34,912 bases of DNA, taken from assembly GCA_947472115.1 (NCBI GenBank), contig CANIZU010000003.1:1-34912 (forward strand), written 5' to 3'. Positions within the stretch are counted from its first letter, which is position 1, and each line of letters opens with the position of its first letter. Position numbers and translations under genes: made by a program. Positions 1-7,944 of this stretch are shown here, piece after piece. The stretch comes from Flavobacteriales bacterium. Lineage in GTDB: Bacteria; Bacteroidota; Bacteroidia; NS11-12g; UBA955. Under the pieces are notes generated by a model, which did not search any database, was not told where the DNA came from, and saw only the letters and a list, made by a program, of their open reading frames with translations.

Positions 1-1013
1 GCAATGTTATTCACTGAGAAACTGCTCTGCAAAGGAGTGTACTTGTATAGCTGATTCAAGATTACGTTTGGAACCGCATCTCTTTTTAGTTCGAAAACTA
101 CGCGCATTCCCTGACGTCCGCTTTCATCGCGAACAGCCGATATACCATCAATCAACTTTTCATTGATCAAATCAACCGCTTTAAGGATAATCTGGGTTGG
201 TGTTACTTGGTAAGGAACTTCGGTAATGATGATCATTTCCTTACCAGTTGAGGTTACTTCGATTTCCGCCTTACCGCGCATTACAATCCTGCCACGACCT
301 GTTTCAAAGGCATCTTTAATACCCTCTACCCCGTAAATGCTACCTCCAGTTGGAAAATCTGGGCCCTTTACGTGATTCATCAACTCACTAATCTCGATGT
401 CTTTGTTATCGATATAGGCAATGATTCCTTCACACACTTCAGTTAAGTTGTGAGGCGCCATATTTGTTGCCATACCCACAGCAATACCGCTTGCTCCGTT
501 CACCAAAAGGTTAGGGATTTTTGCTGGCATTACGGAAGGCTCCTGCAAGCTTTCATCAAAGTTAGGTCTGAAATCAACAGTGTTCTTGTCGATGTCTACC
601 ATCATCTCTTCCGCAATCTTCCTTAAACGTGCCTCAGTATAACGCATCGCAGCCGGTGGATCTCCGTCGATTGAACCGAAGTTACCCTGTCCGTCAACGA
701 AGGGATAACGCAAACTCCAATCCTGAGCCATACGCACCATCGTATCGTATACAGAACTATCACCGTGTGGGTGATACTTTCCCAATACTTCCCCTACGAT
801 ACGGGCTGATTTCTTGTGCGCACGATTTGAAGCAAGCCCCAAGTCTGTCATACCGTATAAAACCCTTCTGTGAACTGGTTTTAAACCATCTCTAACGTCT
901 GGTAATGCCCTGGAAACAATCACCGACATTGAATAGTCGATGTAGGCTGTTTTCATTTCATCCTCAATGTTGATTGAGATAATTCTTTCTGTGTTTTCGT
1001 TTAGTTCATCCAT
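1..1013 (-). CDS. gyrA: DNA gyrase subunit A, N-terminal part (cut by window edge)
   Basis: This ORF is absent from the track because its stop lies outside the window; I translated it by hand. It starts at the ATG read leftward from 1013 ([20 protein letters not shown]) and stays open to base 1, giving about 337 of an expected 800-plus residues. GyrA carries the breakage-reunion activity of gyrase, which introduces negative supercoils with GyrB. Visible family landmarks are the [23 protein letters not shown] block (residues 28-50), the helix containing [10 protein letters not shown] (81-90) and the AAMRYTEAR segment with the catalytic tyrosine at Tyr125. At the quinolone-determining positions equivalent to E. 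coli Ser83 and Asp87 the protein has Ser86 and Asp90, the unmutated residues. ParC is the only serious alternative; the N-terminal sequence and the [14 protein letters not shown] stretch fit GyrA better. It is separated from the upstream M16 gene by a strong terminator, so it should be transcribed on its own. Confidence 0.95.
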   Translation of the reverse strand, partial: MDELNENTERIISINIEDEMKTAYIDYSMSVIVSRALPDVRDGLKPVHRRVLYGMTDLGLASNRAHKKSARIVGEVLGKYHPHGDSSVYDTMVRMAQDWSLRYPFVDGQGNFGSIDGDPPAAMRYTEARLRKIAEEMMVDIDKNTVDFRPNFDESLQEPSVMPAKIPNLLVNGASGIAVGMATNMAPHNLTEVCEGIIAYIDNKDIEISELMNHVKGPDFPTGGSIYGVEGIKDAFETGRGRIVMRGKAEIEVTSTGKEMIIITEVPYQVTPTQIILKAVDLINEKLIDGISAVRDESGRQGMRVVFELKRDAVPNVILNQLYKYTPLQSSFSVNNI

Positions 1014-1120
1014 GAAAATAGTCGATTATACAAATAACGCCGAAATCGGGGTTGGTTGGTTGAATTTATTGGGGATGTTGCCCACAAATTTTATACATTT
1101 TTGGGGGCTTGTTGGCTATT

Positions 1121-1160
1121 AAAACAAAAGAGGAAAGGTTGCCCTTTCCTCTTTTGTTTT
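1121..1160 (-). terminator. Perfect 18-bp hairpin terminator after the M16 protease gene
   Basis: An 18-base arm (aaaacaaaagaggaaagg) is followed by the loop ttgc and its exact complement, ending in a T-rich tail. It lies 18 bases past the stop of the minus-strand M16 gene and before the gyrA start, so it should end the M16 transcript. The A-rich arm gives a U-rich tail on either strand, so it could work in both directions. Confidence 0.85.
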
Positions 1161-1178
1161 TCGCTATTCCGGAACGAC

Positions 1179-4124
1179 TTATTTTCGCAAGTCGGCCGGT
1201 GGATTGTATTGTACTTTTTTACGTGGCAATGAGGTGGTTCCAGGCTTCATATACTTGATTTTTCCTGCACCCGTAGGCTCCAACATTTGGATTTTGCCCA
1301 TGCCCAAAGCGTCTAACTTCGGCTGAAGATCAATGATATCACCCGCTACAACAACGGTTAGGTTTTCAAGATTCATTTCCTCTTTCGCCAATGTGTTAAT
1401 TTGCTCTTTGGTGATCGACTGTAGGACCTTTAACTGCTGGTCAGCAAAATCCATTGGCAAATTGCGATTGGCCATCTGAAGGATATAACCTGCTTTTTGT
1501 CCAATTGATTCGTATTCCAAAGATTCGCTCGCAATCAAAGCAGATTTTGTGAAATTGAATTCTTCGTCTGTAATGCCACCATTTTTATATCTCACCAATT
1601 CATCAACGATCTCGATAATTGCGCTGTCAGTGGCCCTTGCTTTAACTCCTGCACTGATTGTATAAGTACCTGGCATGTCTTTGTAAGCTGGAGAATATCC
1701 CCCACGAATACCATATGTCCATGCTTTGTCTTCCCGGATGTTCAAATTCAAACGAGAGTTGAAGTTACCAGCCAAAGCAAAGTTCATTATGTTGTTTTGG
1801 AAGAATTTTCCAGCATAATCATAAGGCTGTGACTTAAAGCCCAAGAAGATATCGCTCTGCTCAGCATCATTGTATTTCACGCCAAATATTTGCGGAGTTC
1901 CCATTTTCGTTGCGGCCACCGGCGTAGTGATGGTTACGGACTTCTTCTGCCAGCTATTCAAGAAGGCAAACTTTGTGTAGATTTCATCTTCAGAAACTGG
2001 CCCTACGACAACCATTTTTGTCAAATTGGGTACATAATTCGCCGCGTAATAAGCCTTGCAATTTTCCATGCTCACTTTGTCGTAATCGTCCGACAATAAA
2101 GCCGTTCCCAGTGCATTTTCGCCATTCATCAACCTGCGATAAGCGTTGCTTGCTCCGGTGCCACGGTTTGTTAGACTAGACTTCGCGCCTTCTTTAACCT
2201 GTTTCTTTGCTTTTTTGAATTCTGATTCATCCCAGCGGGGGTTGAACATCATTTCTTGCAACAAGACGATGGCAGCATCCAATTTGTCTTTTTCACAGCT
2301 CAAAGTGATACTAGTTCCTGTTGAACCGCCACCAAAGCCAATATTGACGCCCAATTTCTCAAATTCTTTTTCTAAGTCTTCAGGAGTTTTTGTCGATGTA
2401 CCCGTATTCATCGCAGAAGCGGTCATTTCCGCAGTACCTGCTGGGAATATTTTACCATCTTCCAACAATCTACCGCCTTCAATATTCAATTGTACGATAA
2501 CACGTGGAGTTTCATCGAAGTAGGTCGACCAAATTTCTAAACCATTATCCAACACCTTTTTAGCCACCTTAGGTGATTTTGCAGTTGTGATTTCTTTGGG
2601 TTGAGGGCGTACGCTGCGATCGAAATTGTCTTTTACAGGTCTTGGCGATAAACCTTTGTATTCAGCATCAGCCAAGGCGCTGGTAAATCCAGCATTTGGG
2701 TTAACACTTTGATACTTGGGCTTCTCTTCGCCCTCAGCAACCTGACTCGGGGTGATGATAACGGTAGAAGAGAATTTGTTTTTCAAGTACATGTTGTAAA
2801 CACGCATGATGTCGGCCTTGGTTAAGTTTCTATAACGACTTGCATCATCTTCCAAGTTATAACTGCTACCATCGGCATTCTTAGCATCCAAGTACCAGAA
2901 AGAACTCAAGTAGTTTGCTTTGGTACTAACATCTTCCAAACCGCTAGAATAATTACTTAGGATATTGGTTTTTGCACGATCCAAATCTTCATCAGAGAAA
3001 CCAATGATTCCAAAAGAATCGATGGCGCTTTTCATCATTTTTTGAAGTCTAGGTACATCTGAGTATGGATAACCAACGACAGTGAAAGAAATTTCACCGG
3101 CCAACTCATGGTTGATTGAACTCAATGGATTGTTGCTCGCATTGGCTTGTAATGCCCATTCTGCATCAACAAACTTCTTGTATAATGTAGAACTTCTTGT
3201 TCCACCCATCAAATAGGTCAACACGTCCAAAGCCGCTTCGTCCGCATGTCCAACCGGCACACCTACAAAAGTTGAATAAATCAATGGTACATAAGCATTC
3301 GCATCAGGATATGTCGCTACTTTATTTTCCAATAGTTTAACTCTTGGAACCGCCTGCTTTTTCACTTCCGGGCCGCGTTGAATGGCGCCAAAGAATTTAT
3401 CAACCCAAGCTACTACTTCGCTCGTGTTAACGTCACCGCTAACGATGATACACGCATTGTTTGGAGAGTACCAACGCAAAAAGAAGTTTTTGAGGTCATT
3501 GCTATCCGCGCGATCCAAATCATCAACAAAACCAATGGTTGACCAGCTGTATGGGTGCTCTTTTGGATACAATTCTTGGTCTTTTACCTCCATCAAAAAA
3601 CCATAGGGAGCATCATAACGCTCAGCCTTTTCATTTTTAACGGTACTACGTTGGATTTCAAATTTCTTATTGGTGAAAGCTTCAAGGAAAAATCCCATAC
3701 GATCCGCTTCCATCCAAAGGGCTGTCTCGGTAAAGTTGCTAGGGAAAGTTTCAATATACACGGTACGATCTCTAGTGGTGTTGCCATTGACATCTCCCCC
3801 ATAATTCTTAATGATTTTGAAATGTTCTTCATCGGCGATGTGCTTAGAACCTTGAAACAACATGTGCTCAAAGAAGTGCGCAAAGCCAGATTTTCCTCGG
3901 GTTTCTCTCGCAGATCCAACGTGATAAGTTACATTTAGGTGAGTCACTGGATCGCTGTGATCCTCACTTACCATAAGCGTTAAGCCATTGGGATACTGGA
4001 ATTTCTGGTAAGGGACAATCAATTTACCAGGTTTTGCATCCACCTTTTCGATAAGTGTTGCTTGTGCTTGTGTTAGGGAGATAAATGACCCAATCGACAA
4101 ACAGAGAACTAACAATTTTTTCAT
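1179..4124 (-). CDS. Secreted M16-family zinc metalloprotease, double-length
   Basis: The 981-residue protein begins with a clear signal peptide (MKKLLVLCLSIGSFISLTQAQA), so it is exported to the periplasm or envelope. The inverted zinc motif HxxEH is present as HFFEH at residues 83-87, and Glu165 in VKNEKAER is the likely third zinc ligand. The length fits four M16 modules: an active N-terminal half, a linker near residues 480-530, and a second half starting near KKVLDNGLEIWSTYFD that lacks a zinc motif. That half carries the later-domain signatures GFGGGSTGTS and FNSRLNLNIREDKAWTYGIRGGY. This is the pitrilysin-like layout, in which one polypeptide forms the clam-shell that degrades peptides. 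The substrate cannot be read from sequence. The gene follows uvrA after 128 bases, has a possible -7 box TAACTTCG eight bases before its ATG, and ends in its own terminator. Confidence 0.93.
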   Translation of the reverse strand: MKKLLVLCLSIGSFISLTQAQATLIEKVDAKPGKLIVPYQKFQYPNGLTLMVSEDHSDPVTHLNVTYHVGSARETRGKSGFAHFFEHMLFQGSKHIADEEHFKIIKNYGGDVNGNTTRDRTVYIETFPSNFTETALWMEADRMGFFLEAFTNKKFEIQRSTVKNEKAERYDAPYGFLMEVKDQELYPKEHPYSWSTIGFVDDLDRADSNDLKNFFLRWYSPNNACIIVSGDVNTSEVVAWVDKFFGAIQRGPEVKKQAVPRVKLLENKVATYPDANAYVPLIYSTFVGVPVGHADEAALDVLTYLMGGTRSSTLYKKFVDAEWALQANASNNPLSSINHELAGEISFTVVGYPYSDVPRLQKMMKSAIDSFGIIGFSDEDLDRAKTNILSNYSSGLEDVSTKANYLSSFWYLDAKNADGSSYNLEDDASRYRNLTKADIMRVYNMYLKNKFSSTVIITPSQVAEGEEKPKYQSVNPNAGFTSALADAEYKGLSPRPVKDNFDRSVRPQPKEITTAKSPKVAKKVLDNGLEIWSTYFDETPRVIVQLNIEGGRLLEDGKIFPAGTAEMTASAMNTGTSTKTPEDLEKEFEKLGVNIGFGGGSTGTSITLSCEKDKLDAAIVLLQEMMFNPRWDESEFKKAKKQVKEGAKSSLTNRGTGASNAYRRLMNGENALGTALLSDDYDKVSMENCKAYYAANYVPNLTKMVVVGPVSEDEIYTKFAFLNSWQKKSVTITTPVAATKMGTPQIFGVKYNDAEQSDIFLGFKSQPYDYAGKFFQNNIMNFALAGNFNSRLNLNIREDKAWTYGIRGGYSPAYKDMPGTYTISAGVKARATDSAIIEIVDELVRYKNGGITDEEFNFTKSALIASESLEYESIGQKAGYILQMANRNLPMDFADQQLKVLQSITKEQINTLAKEEMNLENLTVVVAGDIIDLQPKLDALGMGKIQMLEPTGAGKIKYMKPGTTSLPRKKVQYNPPADLRK

Positions 4125-4132
4125 AAGTTCTG

Positions 4133-4140
4133 CGAAGTTA
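4133..4140 (-). promoter_or_regulatory. Possible -7 promoter element of the M16 gene
   Basis: On the minus strand this reads TAACTTCG, seven of eight matches to the Bacteroidota -7 consensus TAnnTTTG. It ends eight bases before the ATG. No TTG element is found at the expected -33 spacing, so this is a weak call. Confidence 0.35.
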
Positions 4141-4156
4141 ATAAATTATTAAAGTG

Positions 4157-4175
4157 AGCCGTACAGTTCTCGGCT
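4157..4175 (-). terminator. Weak hairpin downstream of uvrA
   Basis: A five-base stem (agccg/cggct) around a nine-base loop is followed on the minus strand by CACTTTAATAATTTATT, a loosely T-rich tail. It lies about 80 bases past the uvrA stop. It could attenuate read-through from uvrA into the M16 gene but is far weaker than the hairpin at 1121-1160. Confidence 0.3.
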
Positions 4176-4252
4176 AATGTGGATTTTTCTTAGATAAATA
4201 TTTGAGCAGCGCCTCCACATTGATGCGTTGGCCCATCATTATTTGGTTTAGC

Positions 4253-7060
4253 TCACTTCAGTTTTTCCATCAAATAAGGACCGGTGATGCTATCGGTCGC
4301 CAAATGGATATCTTCAGGCAGTCCTTGAAACACCAAATTCCCACCCGCATTGCCCGCTTCAGGGCCTAAATCGATGATCCAGTCGGCGCACTTTATGACA
4401 TCCAAATTGTGTTCGATACAAATAACGGTGTTTCCCTGGGCGATTAATGCCTGGAAGGATGCCATCAATTTCTTGATATCGTGGAAGTGCAAGCCGGTAG
4501 TGGGTTCGTCAAAAATAAACAAGGTCCCACCCTCTTTATTTGGACTCGCTTTGCTTAGAAAGAATGCCAATTTTACTCGCTGCGCCTCTCCTCCACTCAA
4601 TGTATTCGATCCTTGTCCTAGTTTCACATAGCCTAAACCTACATCTTGTAATGGCTTTAGGCGATCCCTGACATTTTTTAGGTCATCAAAGAAAATCATC
4701 GCCTCATCCACCGTCAATTCTAATACATCAAAGATGCTTTTGCCATTGTATTCAACTTCAAGGACCTCTTTTTTGTAACGCTGTCCGCCACATGCCTCAC
4801 ATTCCAATTTAATATCGGCCATGAATTGCATTTCGATCACTGTTTCACCTTCGCCCTGACAGTTATCGCATCTTCCACCATCCACATTGAAAGAGAAATG
4901 AGAAGGTTTAAATCCGTTGAATTTAGACGTAGGGGTATTGGCAAAAAGGTCTCGAATTTCATCAAAAGCCTTGACGTATGTCACGGGGTTACTCCGACTA
5001 CTCTTGCCGATGGGGTTCTGATCCACCATTTCGATCGCTTTAATCAATGAAATCGATCCGGATAGTTTTTTGTGTTTGCCAGGCTTTATCGTACTAAACT
5101 GCCCCAATTCACGACTCAATGCGGGGAATAAAACCTGTTTGATTAACGTTGTTTTTCCTGATCCTGAAACGCCTGTGACTGCAGTTAAGGACTCCAGTGG
5201 AAACTTAGCGGTTACATTCTTAAGGTTGTTGGCCGTCGCATCCTCAATTTCGATGAAATGTGGCGTTTTTCTGCGGGTTTTGGGTACCGCTATCTCTTCG
5301 ATATGATTCAGATATTTTGATGTCAAGCTGCTTTCGCAATCTCTCAAACCTTCAAAAGTTCCTTGATACAGCAATTTCCCCCCATGAGTTCCAGCCAAAG
5401 GCCCAATATCAATAAGGTTTTCAGCACTTCGCATAATCTCCTCATCGTGCTCCACAACAATTACAGTATTTCCTTCGTTTTGAAGCGCTTTTAATACCGT
5501 AATGAGTCTTTCCGTATCTCTTGAGTGTAATCCAATACTTGGTTCATCGAGAATATACATTGAACCGGTTAAATTGCTCCCCAACGAAGTCGCCAAGTTG
5601 ATTCTCTGACTTTCTCCACCGCTTAGGGTATTGCTTAAGCGATTCAACGACAAATAGCCCAAACCCACATCGCTCAAGAATTGAAGTCGATTCTGTATCT
5701 CTTCGATGATTCTATAGGCAATGGCTTGGTCGGTTTCGTTTAATTTTAAATGATTGAAATAATCCAAGCCTTTATCAACCTCCATCAATAATAGCTCTTG
5801 AATATTTAGATATTTGGGATGGTTTTGTTCGTCAAAATCGGAAATGATTTTTACGTAGGCTGCTTCTTTTCTGAGTCGTGTTCCCAAGCAATCCGGACAG
5901 GTAGTTTTGCCTCTATATCTAGCAGCAAGTACACGGTATTGAATTTTGTATGATTTCTCTTCGATGTATTTAAAGAAGTCGAAAATTCCTGGTAATGCTT
6001 TGCTCCCATTCCACAGGAGTTGCAGTTGCTCTTCATTCAAATCTCTAATGGCTCTGTGAATTGGGAAGTCCACTTTGTTGGCCAATCGGATAAAATCGTT
6101 GCGCCACTCTCCCATCACTTCGCCTTTCCAAGGCGCCACTGCGCCTTCAAAAACACTCAACGATGTATCTGGAATAATAAGGTCGTTATCTAAACCCAAT
6201 ACTGAACCAAACCCTTCGCAAGTTCTGCAAGCACCATGCGGGTTGTTGAAACTAAGGAAATCTCGGGTTGGAAGTTCGAATTTCATACCATCCATTTCAA
6301 AACGGTTGTTGAATTCTACCTTCTCCTTCGTATCGGTTAAATAAATACTACAATTTCCTTCGCCTTCCCAAAACGCAGTTTCGCAAGCATCAAACAATCT
6401 TGATTGAAATTCTTCATCGTCCTTTTGAATCGTCAAGCGATCTACGATGATAAAAAGTTCAGTTTCAATGGATGTGGCATCATCAATTAGCGTTTGAACA
6501 TTGACTGTTTCATTATTAATCCAAACACGACTATATCCTTTCTGAATGAGTAAATCCCAGTCGGTGTGGGCAAACATTTTTTTTGTTTGCGGGGCTAGAA
6601 TCAGAAATCGTTCGCCATCTTCTCGATTTAGGCAATAATGATAAACATCTTCAGACGATTCTCGTTTCACCTCCCTACCAGAGAGTGGCGAAATCGTATG
6701 ACCGGCTCTGCTGAATAGCAATTTGATATAATCGTAAATTTCCGTTGAAGTAGCGACGGTACTTCTCGGATTTCGAGTGTTCACTTTTTGTTCGATAGCA
6801 ACCGCCGGGCAAAGGCCTTGTATGTCGTCCACCAAAGGCTTTTTCATCCGTCCAAGAAACTGTCTGGCATAGCTGCTTAGGCTTTCCACGTATCGACGTT
6901 GACCTTCGGCGAATAAGGTTTCAAAAACCAAACTTGACTTGCCACTCCCTGAAACTCCAGTGACCACAGTAAATGAGCCATGGTCAATATCAACACTTAC
7001 TTGCTGTAAATTGTGCTGTTGAGCATTGATGATTTTAATTTTCTTTTCTATTGAAGACAC
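4253..7060 (-). CDS. uvrA: Excinuclease ABC subunit A (UvrA)
   Basis: The 935-residue protein has the double ABC-ATPase layout of the damage-recognition subunit of nucleotide excision repair, which loads UvrB onto lesions. Walker A motifs GVSGSGKSS (35-43) and GVSGSGKTT, and signatures LSGGESQR and LSGGEAQR, mark the two ATPase halves. The insertion domain around residues 135-245 corresponds to the UvrB-binding region. The C-terminal zinc module is intact (CDNC ... CEAC). In the N-terminal half, one zinc pair remains (CRTC, 278-281), but the partner CPxC pair found in E. coli UvrA is replaced by EMDGM near 255-259, and SPLSG stands at 124-128 where many UvrAs have CPxCG. Length is normal for the family. 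It starts 22 bases after the DUF4249 gene and is probably co-transcribed with it. A UvrA paralogue elsewhere in the genome cannot be excluded. Confidence 0.95.
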   Translation of the reverse strand: MSSIEKKIKIINAQQHNLQQVSVDIDHGSFTVVTGVSGSGKSSLVFETLFAEGQRRYVESLSSYARQFLGRMKKPLVDDIQGLCPAVAIEQKVNTRNPRSTVATSTEIYDYIKLLFSRAGHTISPLSGREVKRESSEDVYHYCLNREDGERFLILAPQTKKMFAHTDWDLLIQKGYSRVWINNETVNVQTLIDDATSIETELFIIVDRLTIQKDDEEFQSRLFDACETAFWEGEGNCSIYLTDTKEKVEFNNRFEMDGMKFELPTRDFLSFNNPHGACRTCEGFGSVLGLDNDLIIPDTSLSVFEGAVAPWKGEVMGEWRNDFIRLANKVDFPIHRAIRDLNEEQLQLLWNGSKALPGIFDFFKYIEEKSYKIQYRVLAARYRGKTTCPDCLGTRLRKEAAYVKIISDFDEQNHPKYLNIQELLLMEVDKGLDYFNHLKLNETDQAIAYRIIEEIQNRLQFLSDVGLGYLSLNRLSNTLSGGESQRINLATSLGSNLTGSMYILDEPSIGLHSRDTERLITVLKALQNEGNTVIVVEHDEEIMRSAENLIDIGPLAGTHGGKLLYQGTFEGLRDCESSLTSKYLNHIEEIAVPKTRRKTPHFIEIEDATANNLKNVTAKFPLESLTAVTGVSGSGKTTLIKQVLFPALSRELGQFSTIKPGKHKKLSGSISLIKAIEMVDQNPIGKSSRSNPVTYVKAFDEIRDLFANTPTSKFNGFKPSHFSFNVDGGRCDNCQGEGETVIEMQFMADIKLECEACGGQRYKKEVLEVEYNGKSIFDVLELTVDEAMIFFDDLKNVRDRLKPLQDVGLGYVKLGQGSNTLSGGEAQRVKLAFFLSKASPNKEGGTLFIFDEPTTGLHFHDIKKLMASFQALIAQGNTVICIEHNLDVIKCADWIIDLGPEAGNAGGNLVFQGLPEDIHLATDSITGPYLMEKLK

Positions 7061-7082
7061 GTGTTGGGTAATTCTTTAATTG

Positions 7083-7943
7083 TTATTGAATGGTGTCTTT
7101 TTGGATGGCTGCTCCAGCACAAATGCCACGACCGTTGGTGATGTTGCTATAAACGGGTGATGGGTCTGAGAAAATACCAGATTGTGCTTTATAACTCGCC
7201 AATGACTGCAGGTAACGATAATAATCATCGCTCAGTGATCGAACTTCTACCAAGAATTTATATTGGATGCCTGCGCTTCCGTAACTGGTAATAAAATCAA
7301 ACTGTTTCGCCGATCCGTTAAAACTTCTGTCATCTATTAGAATTCCACCAATATCAGTTTTAATTCCATTTTCATTCAAGAAAGGATCCGTTGTTGTTGG
7401 TGGCATAATTAACCATTCTTGGGTAAAGTCATCAAATCGATATAAATTGATTTCGTAATAGTTTCGCTCAGAGCTTGGATCTGAAATAAAGCATGTCAAA
7501 GTACCCGTTTCAAAACCCAATGAATCAAAACCCGTTTTATTCTTCCAAGTTGATTTTGCACTTACTACTCTATTGGGAATTGTTAATGTGCCAAAAGCGG
7601 TATTGAAATTATTTTTCTCCACTCTAACTGTATATATTCTGCCGGGTGAAGGTTTGAATTTCGCCAAGTATTTCTGTACGGAGAGATCATAAACCAAGGT
7701 CTCTGTTGTGGATCCATCGTTTACCGTCACGATTGCATTTTCAATCATCTTGGGAGGATTGGTATCGTTTATTGGAATCGTAGATGATACTTGCGCAGAA
7801 AACAGTTCATCGCTATTGACAAATGAATTTAATACCAATTTGGGTGTATGTTGAATGCTCGACATATCCAATTCGGTTTCGCAACCCAAGATGAAGGTTG
7901 AAATGATAAAGCCAGTTAGACCAATTAAGTTGAATCGTTTCAT
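7083..7943 (-). CDS. DUF4249-family lipoprotein
   Basis: The 286-residue protein starts MKRFNLIGLTGFIISTFILGC, a lipoprotein signal peptide with its lipobox cysteine at residue 21, and continues CETELDMSS. The body (VLNSFVNSDELFSAQVSSTIPI, then a carboxypeptidase-like segment VTVNDGSTTETLVYD ... GRIYTVRVEKNNF) matches the DUF4249 family of Bacteroidota. These are typically encoded directly after a TonB-dependent receptor, as here with a one-base gap. They are presumed to be surface or periplasmic partners of the receptor; their ligand is unknown. The organisation resembles SusC/SusD-like pairs, but this protein is not SusD. The ATG at 7943 is supported by the signal peptide and the tight coupling to the receptor. 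Confidence 0.85.
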   Translation of the reverse strand: MKRFNLIGLTGFIISTFILGCETELDMSSIQHTPKLVLNSFVNSDELFSAQVSSTIPINDTNPPKMIENAIVTVNDGSTTETLVYDLSVQKYLAKFKPSPGRIYTVRVEKNNFNTAFGTLTIPNRVVSAKSTWKNKTGFDSLGFETGTLTCFISDPSSERNYYEINLYRFDDFTQEWLIMPPTTTDPFLNENGIKTDIGGILIDDRSFNGSAKQFDFITSYGSAGIQYKFLVEVRSLSDDYYRYLQSLASYKAQSGIFSDPSPVYSNITNGRGICAGAAIQKDTIQ

Positions 7944-7944
7944 A

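Noticed and set aside
741-774. Possible quinolone-resistance substitution in GyrA
   Set aside because: The positions equivalent to E. coli Ser83 and Asp87 are Ser and Asp, the unmutated residues.
629-895. Plus-strand 88-residue ORF
   Set aside because: It is antisense to gyrA, which has clear family motifs; no motif of its own.
3555-3938. Plus-strand 127-residue ORF (and the minus-strand 108-residue ORF at 3593-3919)
   Set aside because: Both are shadows of the M16 protease gene, covering its zinc-site region.
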